Of a DNA stretch of 57,032 nt, positions 25,562 to 34,929 are shown one piece after another. The position numbers and the translations under genes are program-made. The stretch lies in NCBI GenBank assembly GCA_937925925.1, contig CALANA010000203.1, forward strand, positions 1 through 57,032. Direction: 5' to 3'. The notes under the pieces are model-generated. The model made no database searches. It was given only the letters and a program-made list of their open reading frames with translations, and had not been told where the DNA came from. Numbering within the stretch: the first letter of the stretch is position 1; every line of letters begins with the position of its first letter. The stretch is from an uncultured Chloroflexales bacterium. Its GTDB lineage: Bacteria; Chloroflexota; Chloroflexia; Chloroflexales; Chloroflexaceae.

Positions 25562-25667
25562 GGTGACTGTCATCTGTACGATGACAGTCACCCTGGGGCA
25601 TATGCCTTAGAGGGTCAGTGGCGAGGTGATCTCGGTGACTGTCATCTGTACGATGACAATCACCGAG
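25562..25667. repeat. Two further stem-loops of the 54-bp hairpin family
   Basis: Hairpins at 25562-25592 (13-bp perfect arms, loop TGTAC) and 25631-25667 (16-bp arms, one mismatch) use the same GGTGACTGTCATC arm as those at 23123. A partial arm also occurs near 25531 and 25690. Confidence 0.9.
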
Positions 25668-25723
25668 CCGCCTAACCTGTCCACCTAAGCTGACAATCAC
25701 CTGGACGGTGAAGCGATCCCCTA

Positions 25724-26869
25724 TTAACCTGTTGCCCGGCGGAACAATCGGCAGCGAGGGGTGCGGCGCAACATATGCTGGTAATAGCCCATCAACTCGC
25801 CCATCACCAGCGGCCATGAACGCCCTTCGGCCACAGCACGACCAGCCTGTCCCATGGTCACGCGCTGTGTGGGATCGGCCAGGATGCGCCGCAGTTGCGC
25901 CCGCAGATCGGTGGCAATCAATGGCTCGAACAGGTAGCCGGTCACACCATCCTGTACCAGATCCAGCGTTCCACCACTACGCGCACCGATCACTGGCAAG
26001 CCAGACGCCATTGCCTCCTGCACTACCTGCCCGAATGTCTCGGTATGGGAAGGAAACACAAACACATCGGCGCTGGCATAGGCTGTTGCCAGTTCCGCGC
26101 CTTTCAGGTAGCCCGTAAAATGCACCGGCAAGCCGCGCATGCGCTGCTGCAACTCTGCTCGCGCCGGGCCATCGCCCACCACTACCAGCCGCACTCCGTC
26201 CAGGTCGCGCAATGCATCCGGCAATAGTTCGACCCCCTTCTCAGGTGCCAATCGCCCGACGTACAACAGCACCGTTTCGCCTTCACGCGCACCGACCTGC
26301 TCGCGCCAGGTCGCGCTGCGGTACTGGGGATGGAAGCGCACGGTATCGACGCCACGCCCCCACACCCGCAAGCGCCGGAAGCCCGAAATGCGCAACTTCT
26401 GCAACGTCGCCCGCGAAGGACACAACGTCATCCGGCAACGGTTATGAATCCAGCGCAAATAGAAGTTCACCGTGTCCTTCAAAAACCCCAGCCCATAGTG
26501 CAGACTGTAGTCATCAAAATTGGTGTGATAGGACGCAATCAAGGGCAATCGTAACGACCGCGCCACATACGGGCCAGCCGCGCCTAGTAAAGCCGGGCCA
26601 ACCAGATGCAGCAAATCCGGTTCAAAGCGCCGCAGGTGTGCCGTCATGCCAAACTGTGGCGGCGTCAGCTTCAGTTCAGGGTACATGGGGAGCGGCATCC
26701 CGCTTAACGGCACAATTGTTGCCCCGGCATACGCACTAGGAGCCGTCTGCGGGGCCAGCAACAACGCCTCGTGCCCCTCGGTCTGCAGATGTTCCAGCAA
26801 ACGACACAGCGTGGTCGTCACACCATTCACATCAGGCAGAAATGTCTCAGAAATGAGTGCTATGCGCAT
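25724..26869 (-). CDS. GT4-family glycosyltransferase
   Basis: The start MRIALISETFLPDVNGV gives 381 residues; a longer ORF to 26938 is unlikely because family members begin here. It is a GT-B glycosyltransferase, group 1: LLYVGRLAPEKGVELL, FTGYLKGAELATAYASADVFVFPSHTETFGQV, and the EAMASGLPVIG motif with the catalytic Glu pair. It is likely to build a glycolipid or polysaccharide at the cytosolic face, as in sulfoquinovosyl- or mannosyl-transferases. It overlaps the upstream glycosyltransferase by 23 bases. Confidence 0.88.
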   Translation of the reverse strand: MRIALISETFLPDVNGVTTTLCRLLEHLQTEGHEALLLAPQTAPSAYAGATIVPLSGMPLPMYPELKLTPPQFGMTAHLRRFEPDLLHLVGPALLGAAGPYVARSLRLPLIASYHTNFDDYSLHYGLGFLKDTVNFYLRWIHNRCRMTLCPSRATLQKLRISGFRRLRVWGRGVDTVRFHPQYRSATWREQVGAREGETVLLYVGRLAPEKGVELLPDALRDLDGVRLVVVGDGPARAELQQRMRGLPVHFTGYLKGAELATAYASADVFVFPSHTETFGQVVQEAMASGLPVIGARSGGTLDLVQDGVTGYLFEPLIATDLRAQLRRILADPTQRVTMGQAGRAVAEGRSWPLVMGELMGYYQHMLRRTPRCRLFRRATG

Positions 26870-27581
26870 TACGTATACTCCAGTACCCCCAGTCATGGCA
26901 CAACCATCGCCTGGGAATTGGAATGTAACCACTGACAAATAAGAGAGTGTTACGACTCAAGCTGTGTACTATTTTGCGAGCAACCCCGTGTGCCAGGCGG
27001 CGATCATCGAGCGAGCGCACGGCCAGTTCAGGGATATAGTCCACACGAAAGCCCCACCGCTGTACACGCATCATCAACTCGGTGTCCTCGTTGACCGGCA
27101 GATCGAGGCGAAACCCTCCCACACGCTCAAACACTTCGCGTCGCAGACCCATATTCGAGCCGGATGCAGCGGGAATGCCCAGACGGTGAAAGGCCCACTG
27201 GCTGGCATTGAACAACTGACTGTAGCGACGATAGGTCGCAGTACTATACTTTGGCCCATAAAAGGCATCGCCGCTGATGTGTTGTGCCAGAAAGGAAAAA
27301 TAGCCTGGTTCAAAACCCACATCGGCATCGCTAAACACGATCCAGCGCCCCTGGGCCACCTCTGCCCCTATTTGTCGGGCCCTGGCAATGCCGGCCCTGG
27401 AACGAATCACGGTCGTACGCACCGGGCGGATAGCCATAATCAACTGATCCGTGTGATCATCACTGGCGTCAACGACTACCAGTTCAACCGCTGGATGCAG
27501 CGTAGCCAGAAATGCCACAATGTTACGCTCCTCATTGCGGGTGGGAATAACCACACTGATCGTTTGCAGTGTACACGTCAT
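26847..27581 (-). CDS. GT2-family glycosyltransferase
   Basis: A 244-residue GT-A enzyme: VVIPTRNEERNI at the N terminus, an FSDADVGFEPGY DxD motif near residue 85, GSNMGLRREVFERVGGF and an NEDTELMMRVQRWG segment with the catalytic acid. There is no clear membrane segment. It forms a two-gene operon with the GT4 enzyme, so both probably act on the same glycan or glycolipid. Confidence 0.87.
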   Translation of the reverse strand: MTCTLQTISVVIPTRNEERNIVAFLATLHPAVELVVVDASDDHTDQLIMAIRPVRTTVIRSRAGIARARQIGAEVAQGRWIVFSDADVGFEPGYFSFLAQHISGDAFYGPKYSTATYRRYSQLFNASQWAFHRLGIPAASGSNMGLRREVFERVGGFRLDLPVNEDTELMMRVQRWGFRVDYIPELAVRSLDDRRLAHGVARKIVHSLSRNTLLFVSGYIPIPRRWLCHDWGYWSIRNAHSTHF

Positions 27582-27849
27582 CGTCTGCCTCCTGTCTACA
27601 GGAGCAACCCTATCTAAACAACGATACCGACTTTATGTTAGCTAAAAGTTAAGAGAGGTTTAAGAAGAGAATAACTGTCTGTAATCTTCTGCCAGATAGC
27701 CTGATCGGTGGGCAATCTGTAACCCTGTTGTCCTTGCTTGTGATACAATATAAATAGTATTGACTCAATCCTCCTTCGTCCAACTCAGGAAGCATGTCAC
27801 CAGATAGTGACGGCGCGTGAGCGTGTGTACTGAGATTCAGGGCAGAGCT

Positions 27850-28584
27850 ATGGATGTACGCACTTCAGGAACATTAGACACACTAGTCATGCCTACCATT
27901 TTGCTGGTTGAGGACGAACCGCCGCTCGCCGAGACGCTTTGTTACAATCTTGAGCGTGAAGGGTATACAGTGTTGCACGCGGCCGATGGTGTGCAAGGGT
28001 TGGAACTAGCCCGCCAGGAACGTCCAGATCTGTTGATTCTCGATATTATGCTGCCACGACTGGATGGTTTTTCTATGTGCCGTATCTTGCGTCAGGAACG
28101 TGATGTACCAATCATTATGCTCACGGCTCGCCAGGACGAGGTAGATCGGATCGCTGGTCTGGAGCTAGGTGCGGATGATTATGTTACCAAGCCGTTTAGC
28201 TTTGGCGAACTGCTGGCGCGCATCCGCGCCATTTTACGTCGGGCAGAGCGCCAACCGAGCGGTGGTAGCCGTGAAATCCTCGACGCGGGGATAATACGCG
28301 TCGATACCAGCAGCCGCCGCGCCTGGCGTGATGAGAAAGAACTGGTGTTGCCGCAAAAGGAGTTCGATCTCTTGACATGCTTAATGCGCAATCGCGGCAT
28401 TGCGCTATCACGCGATCTGTTGTTAGAACGTGTCTGGGGCTTTGACTTTCTGGGCGACAGTCGTACGGTTGATGTACACATCCGCTGGTTACGTGAGAAA
28501 ATCGAGCCGGATCCCGCCCGCCCGCGATTTATTCAAACCGTTCGTGGGATTGGCTATCGCTTTGAGGCACCGACGAGTGAATAG
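27850..28584 (+). CDS. OmpR/PhoB-family response regulator
   Basis: A receiver domain (ILLVEDEPP; phospho-acceptor Asp65 in [21 protein letters not shown]; Lys in YVTKPFSF) is followed by a winged-helix DNA-binding domain ([45 protein letters not shown]). ATG 27850 follows AGGGCAG. MPTILL at 27889 is an alternative start. The cognate kinase follows. PhoB-like phosphate control is possible but unproven. Confidence 0.92.
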   Translation: MDVRTSGTLDTLVMPTILLVEDEPPLAETLCYNLEREGYTVLHAADGVQGLELARQERPDLLILDIMLPRLDGFSMCRILRQERDVPIIMLTARQDEVDRIAGLELGADDYVTKPFSFGELLARIRAILRRAERQPSGGSREILDAGIIRVDTSSRRAWRDEKELVLPQKEFDLLTCLMRNRGIALSRDLLLERVWGFDFLGDSRTVDVHIRWLREKIEPDPARPRFIQTVRGIGYRFEAPTSE

Positions 28585-28599
28585 CTGGTATCTCTGTTG

Positions 28600-29949
28600 A
28601 TGGTAGTGGTAACCTTTCAGCTTCCTTTAGTATTCTGTGTCAGCCATAGCCTTGCCACCTGGCTTCCAGTTCGTCCGTCACACGTTCAGTCTGACACAGC
28701 ACTGATAAACCGTATGGATATGAATCTGGACACGTGTGCTTTTGTCCGAGAGCCGCTTGATAGTTCCAATCTTTCACCCCTCTTTCGTGCTACTGCTGCC
28801 GCACTTGATGGTGGCTTGATCCTCGCCAATACGAGTTGCCAGGTCTGCTTTATGAATCGTCAGGCGGAAGAATTACTGGGCCTTGATGGAGCAACAGCAG
28901 AGGGACAGGGCTTGATAGCCTTGCTCCGTGATTATCAGGCCGACGCCCTCATTCGCGACGTCCTCTCTGATGGTGAAACTCGTGAAACGACGATCCAGCC
29001 CCTGTTTAGTGGGTTGACTCTGCGCTTGCGCTGCACTCCACTGATCACGGGCGACAAAATCGAGGGGGTTCTCCTCCTGATTCGCGATATGACGCAGATT
29101 AGTATGCTCGAGCGGGCACGGCGTGATCTGGTGGCGAATGTCTCCCACGAATTACGTACACCACTGGCATCATTGAAATTGTTGATTGAGACCTTGCAGA
29201 CCAATCCCCCCCCACATGTGGCGCAGCATATGTTGAACCAGGCAGCTCAGGAAGTTGATGTGGTGACCCAACTGGTCGATGAGTTGCATGAACTGGCCCA
29301 GATTGAGTCAGGGCGGATCACGCTCCAATTAACGCCGATCCGGATCAACACGGTGGTAGCGCGGGCTATGGATCGCATTCATCCCCAGGCCGAACGCAAA
29401 AACTTGCGCCTATCAGCCGCTATTCCCCTCGATCACCCGCTGGTACTGATGGACGAAAAACGAGTTGGTCAGGTGTTGCTCAACCTGTTACACAATGCAG
29501 TCAAGTTTACGCCGGACGGAGGCGAGATTACCGTACGTGCCTGCACGATTATTGTTGATGAAGAGACACCGCACCTGGGGTATATCGAGCAGGGTGATGA
29601 ACAGGCGCGGCATCATCTGACAACGCATACGGCGGTGCAGTACCAGGCCCATCCACTGGTCGCCGTTGCGACCAATCTCGCATTTGTCACGCTACCGGCC
29701 CCGCATCCACCCGGTTTGTGGAGTCTGATCAGCGTCAGCGACAATGGCATCGGTATTCCTGCCCGTGATCTCCCGCGCATCTTCGAGCGTTTCTACAAAG
29801 TTGACCGTTCACGGAATCGCAACACACGTGGCACGGGACTGGGGTTGGCAATAGCCAAGCACCTGGTTGAAGGTCATGGGGGACGGTTGTGGGCCGACAG
29901 CGAGGAGCGGCGCGGCAGCACCTTCTATTTCACGTTGCCGGCGACATAG
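28600..29949 (+). CDS. PAS-containing sensor histidine kinase (PhoR-like)
   Basis: A PAS domain (residues ~55-165; LILANTSCQVCFMNRQAEELLG) is followed by a HisKA phospho-acceptor (NVSHELRTPLASLK) and an HATPase_c domain with an N box (LLNLLHNAVKFTPDGG), G1 box (VSDNGIGIP), and G2 box (GTGLGLAI). No convincing transmembrane helix is seen, unlike classical PhoR. The 5' end is uncertain: ATG 28714 (MDMNLD) is an alternative that drops a weakly hydrophobic leader. It lies 15 bases after its response regulator. Confidence 0.88.
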   Translation: MVVVTFQLPLVFCVSHSLATWLPVRPSHVQSDTALINRMDMNLDTCAFVREPLDSSNLSPLFRATAAALDGGLILANTSCQVCFMNRQAEELLGLDGATAEGQGLIALLRDYQADALIRDVLSDGETRETTIQPLFSGLTLRLRCTPLITGDKIEGVLLLIRDMTQISMLERARRDLVANVSHELRTPLASLKLLIETLQTNPPPHVAQHMLNQAAQEVDVVTQLVDELHELAQIESGRITLQLTPIRINTVVARAMDRIHPQAERKNLRLSAAIPLDHPLVLMDEKRVGQVLLNLLHNAVKFTPDGGEITVRACTIIVDEETPHLGYIEQGDEQARHHLTTHTAVQYQAHPLVAVATNLAFVTLPAPHPPGLWSLISVSDNGIGIPARDLPRIFERFYKVDRSRNRNTRGTGLGLAIAKHLVEGHGGRLWADSEERRGSTFYFTLPAT

Positions 29950-29968
29950 CCACACCTTCACGAGTGGT

Positions 29969-30086
29969 AGCGCAAAGCGCAAAGCGGCCTGAGCGCACAA
30001 CAGGGGAGTGTTGGAGCGAGATAGGGGTTTCGAGTAGAAAGGGCAAGCGCCGTGCGAGCAGAGCGATCTGTTTTGCGCTTTGCGCT
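29969..30086. repeat. 15-bp inverted repeat downstream of the kinase gene
   Basis: AGCGCAAAGCGCAAA (29969-29983) and TTTGCGCTTTGCGCT (30072-30086) are exact reverse complements separated by 88 bases. They lie between converging genes and could form a long stem. Confidence 0.7.
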
Positions 30087-30151
30087 TCGATCGCTTTGCG
30101 CTTAAAAGAGACCACTCTCGACCCCGACAGGCGGGTCAACGCATGTCTTTG

Positions 30152-31279
30152 TTATATCAACACCATATCATCACGATGTACCACCTCCGGGCCATAATCA
30201 TAGCCTAGTACACCCGCAATCTGGGCCGAACGCAAGCCCTTGATCAGCAGCAGATCCGCCGCACTGTAGTGCGTTAGCCCGCGCGCAATCTCCTGCCCAT
30301 CCGGGTCATAGATGCGAATCGTTTGTCCCCGGTCAAAATTACCCTCCACCGCGACCACACCAGCGGGCAGTAAGCTCTTGCCCTGGTGCGTTAGCGCCCG
30401 CACTGCCCCGGCATCGACAATCACACGACTGTGTAGCACCGTCTCCGAGAGCAACCAGCGCTTGCGGGACTCCAGATGGGTGTTGCTGGTGGCAAAATAC
30501 GTTCCCAACCGCTCACCGCCCGCCACGCGCAGAATGACATCCGGCTGGCTACCACTCGTCACGACTACGGCTGTCCCCGAACGGGTCGCCAGATCTGCCG
30601 CATAGAGCTTGGTACGCATCCCGCCCGTGCCGCGATGGGTGCCGCTATCCCCCGCCATATGCCAGATCTGCTCGTCAATTCTGGTCACCGTCTCGATCAA
30701 CACCGCGTCCGGGTTCTGGCGCGGATCGGTGCTATACAGGCCAGCAATATCGGTCAGAATCAGCAGCAGATCGGCATCAATCACATTCGCAACCAGCGCC
30801 GAAAGCGTATCGTTGTCGCCCACGCGAATCTCATGCGTCGCCACTGCGTCATTCTCGTTGATAATCGGCACAATGCCACGGGCCAGGCAGTGGAGCAGCG
30901 TATTGCGCGCATTGAGATAGCGCCGTCGATCATTCAAGTCATAGCGCGTCAGCAGTGCCTGGGCTACATTGACGCCATACAGGTCAAAGAGTTGCTCATA
31001 GAGATGCATCAAACGGCTCTGTCCCACCGCTGCCAGCACCTGCTTGAAGGCCAGGTAGTCATTTTTACGCTTCTGGTGCGGTGGGAAACCGAGTCGCTCC
31101 CAACCGGCCGCAATCGCCCCAGAGGAAACGATCAGCACCTGCGTACCCTGCGCCCGTAACGTCGCCACCTGCCGCGCCAGGTCAACCATGAACGGGCGAT
31201 TCAGCCGATCCGACCCGGCAGTCAGCACACTGGTACCCACCTTAATCACCAGGCGTGTAGGGAGGGCGGTATCTGTCAT
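30152..31279 (-). CDS. proB: Glutamate 5-kinase
   Basis: A 375-residue enzyme for the first step of proline synthesis (glutamate to glutamyl-5-phosphate). The amino acid kinase domain shows VIKVGTSVLT, VSSGAIAAG, INENDAVATHEI and GDNDTLSALVAN, then GTGGMRTKLYAA; a C-terminal PUA domain (~residues 275-360) is present, as in E. coli ProB. proA is not adjacent. It starts four bases after the preceding minus-strand gene. Confidence 0.95.
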   Translation of the reverse strand: MTDTALPTRLVIKVGTSVLTAGSDRLNRPFMVDLARQVATLRAQGTQVLIVSSGAIAAGWERLGFPPHQKRKNDYLAFKQVLAAVGQSRLMHLYEQLFDLYGVNVAQALLTRYDLNDRRRYLNARNTLLHCLARGIVPIINENDAVATHEIRVGDNDTLSALVANVIDADLLLILTDIAGLYSTDPRQNPDAVLIETVTRIDEQIWHMAGDSGTHRGTGGMRTKLYAADLATRSGTAVVVTSGSQPDVILRVAGGERLGTYFATSNTHLESRKRWLLSETVLHSRVIVDAGAVRALTHQGKSLLPAGVVAVEGNFDRGQTIRIYDPDGQEIARGLTHYSAADLLLIKGLRSAQIAGVLGYDYGPEVVHRDDMVLI

Positions 31280-31282
31280 TAT

Positions 31283-32329
31283 CTACTCGTAGGACGCCTC
31301 TTCTGACCCGGATGTTCTGACCTGGCTGCCAGGCAAGGAAAAAGGATGTCCCGATCGATCTGGTTCCCACAGCAGTGCCCGCAGGCTCATTATCTCCTGA
31401 CGCAGGCGCTCATGCTCGGTGTGACATTGAAACCGATCGCCAATCCGTAGCTGGTACTTGCAGAATGCCAGTTCAGTAACAAGATGGTGCAACCGCCGCA
31501 CACGCAGATACTGACGCACCCCCTGCTTACACAGCGTCTGTATCTGCGCACGGGTGCGGTACGGCAGCGAAATCGTTTCCACATAGTCGGACGTGCTGAT
31601 AATCCCCATGCGAAGTTCCTCGCCGAGTTCCTGCACCAACCAGGTGCGCTCACGACGCCAGGCCAACACCACAATAATCACCATGAAGAGCAGACCCGAT
31701 GACTGCACCGCCCAGGCAACCGCCAGACCCAGCCATTGGTACTGCACGATCATGTTATGCACGCTATGCACCGTCATCGCCAGCAAGAGACTGACGGGAA
31801 CCACCACATAACCCGACCAACGCTGGCGTGCATAGCGCACCAACCCCAGGCCTAGTCCAACAATGCTGGTAAAGAGCGCATGATTGAAGCCAAAAACAAT
31901 GCTACGCAGCCAGAACAACCTGCTGAGATCGTTCGGGTTATACAGAAAGAAGAGTAAGTTCTCGGTCATAGCAAAGCCAAAGCCAATCAACGACCCATAG
32001 ACAATCCCATCAATCGGGCCGTCAAACTCACGGCGCACAAATACAAAGAGCGCCACCAGTGCCAGTGCCTTAACCGGCTCCTCCACCAGAGGAGCCAGTG
32101 CCCATGTTGTCAGGTCTGGCCCCAGGGGCGAGTTGGACAAAGGTACAGCCAGTACGACTTGAAACATGATCGCCAGCATAATGGCTGGAATCGATCCCCA
32201 GACAAACACCGCCGCCAGCAGCAGGAGCGGTTCCTTCTCATACCGATCCAGCCACCAGATCAGCCAGAAATACAACGCGGTGGGGCAAACGGTAGCCAGC
32301 ATGGCAGTCAATACTGATGACGTTATCAT
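31283..32329 (-). CDS. PrsW-family intramembrane metalloprotease
   Basis: A 348-residue multi-pass membrane protein of about eight helices. PrsW motifs are visible: EEPVKALAL, FGFAMTEN, FNHALFTS and MTVHSVHN, which supply the Glu and His metal ligands. Bacillus PrsW performs site-1 cleavage of the anti-sigma factor RsiW. The cytosolic C-terminal ~110 residues are Arg-rich and have no recognised domain. No sigma/anti-sigma pair lies nearby, so the substrate is unknown. Confidence 0.85.
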   Translation of the reverse strand: MITSSVLTAMLATVCPTALYFWLIWWLDRYEKEPLLLLAAVFVWGSIPAIMLAIMFQVVLAVPLSNSPLGPDLTTWALAPLVEEPVKALALVALFVFVRREFDGPIDGIVYGSLIGFGFAMTENLLFFLYNPNDLSRLFWLRSIVFGFNHALFTSIVGLGLGLVRYARQRWSGYVVVPVSLLLAMTVHSVHNMIVQYQWLGLAVAWAVQSSGLLFMVIIVVLAWRRERTWLVQELGEELRMGIISTSDYVETISLPYRTRAQIQTLCKQGVRQYLRVRRLHHLVTELAFCKYQLRIGDRFQCHTEHERLRQEIMSLRALLWEPDRSGHPFSLPGSQVRTSGSEEASYE

Positions 32330-32413
32330 TCTGTCGCACCTGTACTGATAGAGCGGTCAGTGACCAGTGATGACACACGCGATAGCCAGTATCGGCTATA
32401 GTACACTGGCCGC

Positions 32414-34210
32414 TCATTTCTTGATTCCCAATTCATTCAACCGTGGCGTCGTGGGGCAGCCATTGCTATTCCAGCCATGCCGCCGATAGTACTCCGGTAG
32501 CAACTCCGCCAGCGGTGGCACATACCCGGCAGCCACCCCCTCCGATAGGGGTGTTTCTTGCCAGCGTGGGGGCAACTCGTCTGGGATTGTTTTATAGCCA
32601 TGCTTGAGCGCAAAGAGGCGTTCCAGGGTAACAATCCGCTCTCCCAGGCGTCCCATATCGGCCGCACTAAGGGGTACCTCGGTCACAGCATTGATCAGCG
32701 CCAGCACCTCCCCCGGTGTAATCTGATAGGCCATCAAGCCTAGTCGCCGACAAATCCCGGCTGCATCAAGCATGGCCGCCAGCCGTTCATGCCAGATCAA
32801 CCGCACCACTTTGCCGCTGGTTGCCCGTGGTGGCGCAGGTGCATCGGGCAACCAGGCGGGTGGTACCTCCAGCAGTTCCTCGTACATCATAGCATAGCGA
32901 TAATCGCCACCAATTGGTGCAGTTGCCAGCGCCAGGGCTACTCCCGTAAGTGCCCGTGGGTCAAGCGTGGGCATTGCCAATCCCTTAACCTGCGGTGCAA
33001 AGCGATCACTATCATAAAAGATGTCTTGCATTTCATCGACACCGAGCGACAGCACATCGCGTTTGTCGCGCCGGGTACCCAGCCGGGTCAGCGCTGCTAG
33101 TACCGCTTGATCATCGCCCCAGCGCAGTGTACCGGCATGGTTCAACCCGGTTTCCTGGCATTCCATCATAAAGGCAATGGCCGCACTGGTAGCAACCGGA
33201 TCAAGCCCCAGTCGCAGACAGAGATCGGCGATGGACAGCAGAGCCTCGGTGTCGATGATACCGCAACGTGCGCTAAACCCGGCTACCATTTCTAGCTCAG
33301 GGAGCGGCAACGGCTGGTCACGTAGCGCCGACAGGTCGCTCGCCAGAGGAATGGGCACACTGGTATAGGTGCGGCCATCTTGCTGTCCCCGTTGGGCAAG
33401 GGCCGCTGGCAGATCATACAGGTGTGCCACAGGTAGGCCATCTTGACCGTTGCGCCGGGTTAACGCTCCCCGTTCCAGCGCAGGTATAAAATAATGCATG
33501 CTGCCCGATTGCTGCAAGCTTTGCGCCAGGGGGCTGTGTTGCATCCGCTGACGAATAAGGTTAAGCGCCACCGTGAGTTTGCGTTCATCTCCTATCGGCA
33601 ATGGCTGGCTGCCGCGTACCGCAATAGCCTTGACGCGCTTGTGCGCCATCACCGCTCCCACACCAGCCGGCTCGGCCAGATAGCGACCCTCGGCCACAAT
33701 GCTACTATAGGCGACCCCTGCCTCGGCTGCCGGGCCAATGCAGATGATGACATAGTCGGCACCCAGTTCGGCCTGCAGCCGCTCTGTGGTTTCCATTGTA
33801 TCCAGGCCCAGCAAGTGCGCAGCCGAGCGAAGAACGACGCGGGTGTGGTCAATCTGGAGCAAACACCATTCGGGTGCCTGTCCATTGAGAATCAAGAGAT
33901 CATAACCGGCCCGACGCAAGGCCGCTCCCCATTGACCGGGTGCCCAACTATAGGCTATACCGCCCGTAAAGGGAGAACGGGTACCGACAATAAACCCGCT
34001 GGCCGCAAAATCAACATGTCCAGCCAGTGGCCCGGCTGCAAAGATCAGCAAATTAGCCGCAGAAAGGGGGGCCGTATCCGACGCAAGCTGATGATAGAGC
34101 ATCCAGGCGATGACTCCTCGTCCGCCCAAATAGGCCTGCTCTATCGATGGTGCAAGTTGCTGCTGCGTCTTACCGCGATTGAGCAGGACTGTTAACGCAT
34201 GCAGAGGCAT
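32414..34210 (-). CDS. Aldehyde ferredoxin oxidoreductase homologue with a degraded Fe-S site
   Basis: A 598-residue AOR-family protein (tungstopterin-dependent aldehyde oxidation). N-terminal cofactor elements are clear: GGRGVIAWMLYHQL, AAGPLAGH, SPFTGGIAYSW, AGYDLLILNG, GVGAVMAHKRVKAIAVRG. Canonical AORs carry CxxCxxxC plus a later Cys for the 4Fe-4S cluster. Here the CxxC region reads YTSVPIPL, with no Cys, while the fourth is kept (DLCLRLGLD). The later IAFMMECQETG is conserved. Cluster assembly is therefore doubtful, and activity may differ or rely on a partner such as the divergent ferredoxin-domain protein. Confidence 0.85.
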   Translation of the reverse strand: MPLHALTVLLNRGKTQQQLAPSIEQAYLGGRGVIAWMLYHQLASDTAPLSAANLLIFAAGPLAGHVDFAASGFIVGTRSPFTGGIAYSWAPGQWGAALRRAGYDLLILNGQAPEWCLLQIDHTRVVLRSAAHLLGLDTMETTERLQAELGADYVIICIGPAAEAGVAYSSIVAEGRYLAEPAGVGAVMAHKRVKAIAVRGSQPLPIGDERKLTVALNLIRQRMQHSPLAQSLQQSGSMHYFIPALERGALTRRNGQDGLPVAHLYDLPAALAQRGQQDGRTYTSVPIPLASDLSALRDQPLPLPELEMVAGFSARCGIIDTEALLSIADLCLRLGLDPVATSAAIAFMMECQETGLNHAGTLRWGDDQAVLAALTRLGTRRDKRDVLSLGVDEMQDIFYDSDRFAPQVKGLAMPTLDPRALTGVALALATAPIGGDYRYAMMYEELLEVPPAWLPDAPAPPRATSGKVVRLIWHERLAAMLDAAGICRRLGLMAYQITPGEVLALINAVTEVPLSAADMGRLGERIVTLERLFALKHGYKTIPDELPPRWQETPLSEGVAAGYVPPLAELLPEYYRRHGWNSNGCPTTPRLNELGIKK

Positions 34211-34929
34211 ACGATTCCTTTATTGAATATATGGTAACGATGACCTGATTTAGACTTGCCGCGTCATGATAGCCTGAATATTGTACACGATCTATGACCG
34301 GTAGGCAATGGGCAATTGGAACTACCAGGATATGGGTCATATATACCAGATCCGATCATGATGCACCTCTGCGCCTCCTATCGGCATATGGTACAATACA
34401 GACGGTTTGAACAGACGCTTAGGCGTTAACAGCACATATGCCGTGGCGTAGTCGTCTGATTGTGCAAAAATACAATAACGTTGAAAAAAGAAGCGGTTAT
34501 GGGCGCTTACCGCGTCAATCGTATCATGAACAGAAGGTACACAGTAAACCTGCAATGCCCATCCTTGCCATCGTAGGCCCGTTGGCTTTGCTCAGGGTAC
34601 ACGTTTAAACCAATCTCACGAGTTGAGCACTGCCTGGCAGTGAGATACCTTCTGTGTCAGCATGACATAGATAGCACTTACGCGGTGGTATGGTCAGATC
34701 GCCTTTGCGCCGGAGTTTACCCCTTCGACTACGCTCAGGGCAGGCTCTGAGCGAAGCCGAATGGGTAAACTCCGGCGCAAAAGCTTGTCCCGTTCGACTG
34801 CGCTCAGGGCAAGCTCTGAGCGAAGGTGAAGGAACGTGGGGTTCACGCGACCGTGTCCGTCCTGATAGATCTGTACTATGGATAACACATTGATTTCTGT
34901 CCATCATGATGGATTCCAGAAGGTATTGT
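34211..34929. other. Divergent intergenic region with repeats
   Basis: No gene is supported in ~720 bases. A 19-bp perfect inverted repeat (34704-34722 and 34763-34781) encloses one copy of a 32-bp unit (34724-34755); a second copy is at 34793-34824 and a third at 37778-37809. Promoters for the divergent genes must lie here, but none stands out. Confidence 0.6.
34724..34824. repeat. Two copies of a 32-bp interspersed repeat
   Basis: TTCGACTACGCTCAGGGCAG begins the first copy and TTCGACTGCGCTCAGGGCAA the second; both end CTCTGAGCGAA. TTCG...CGAA and CTCAG...CTGAG make each copy an imperfect hairpin. A third copy is at 37778-37809. Confidence 0.9.
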
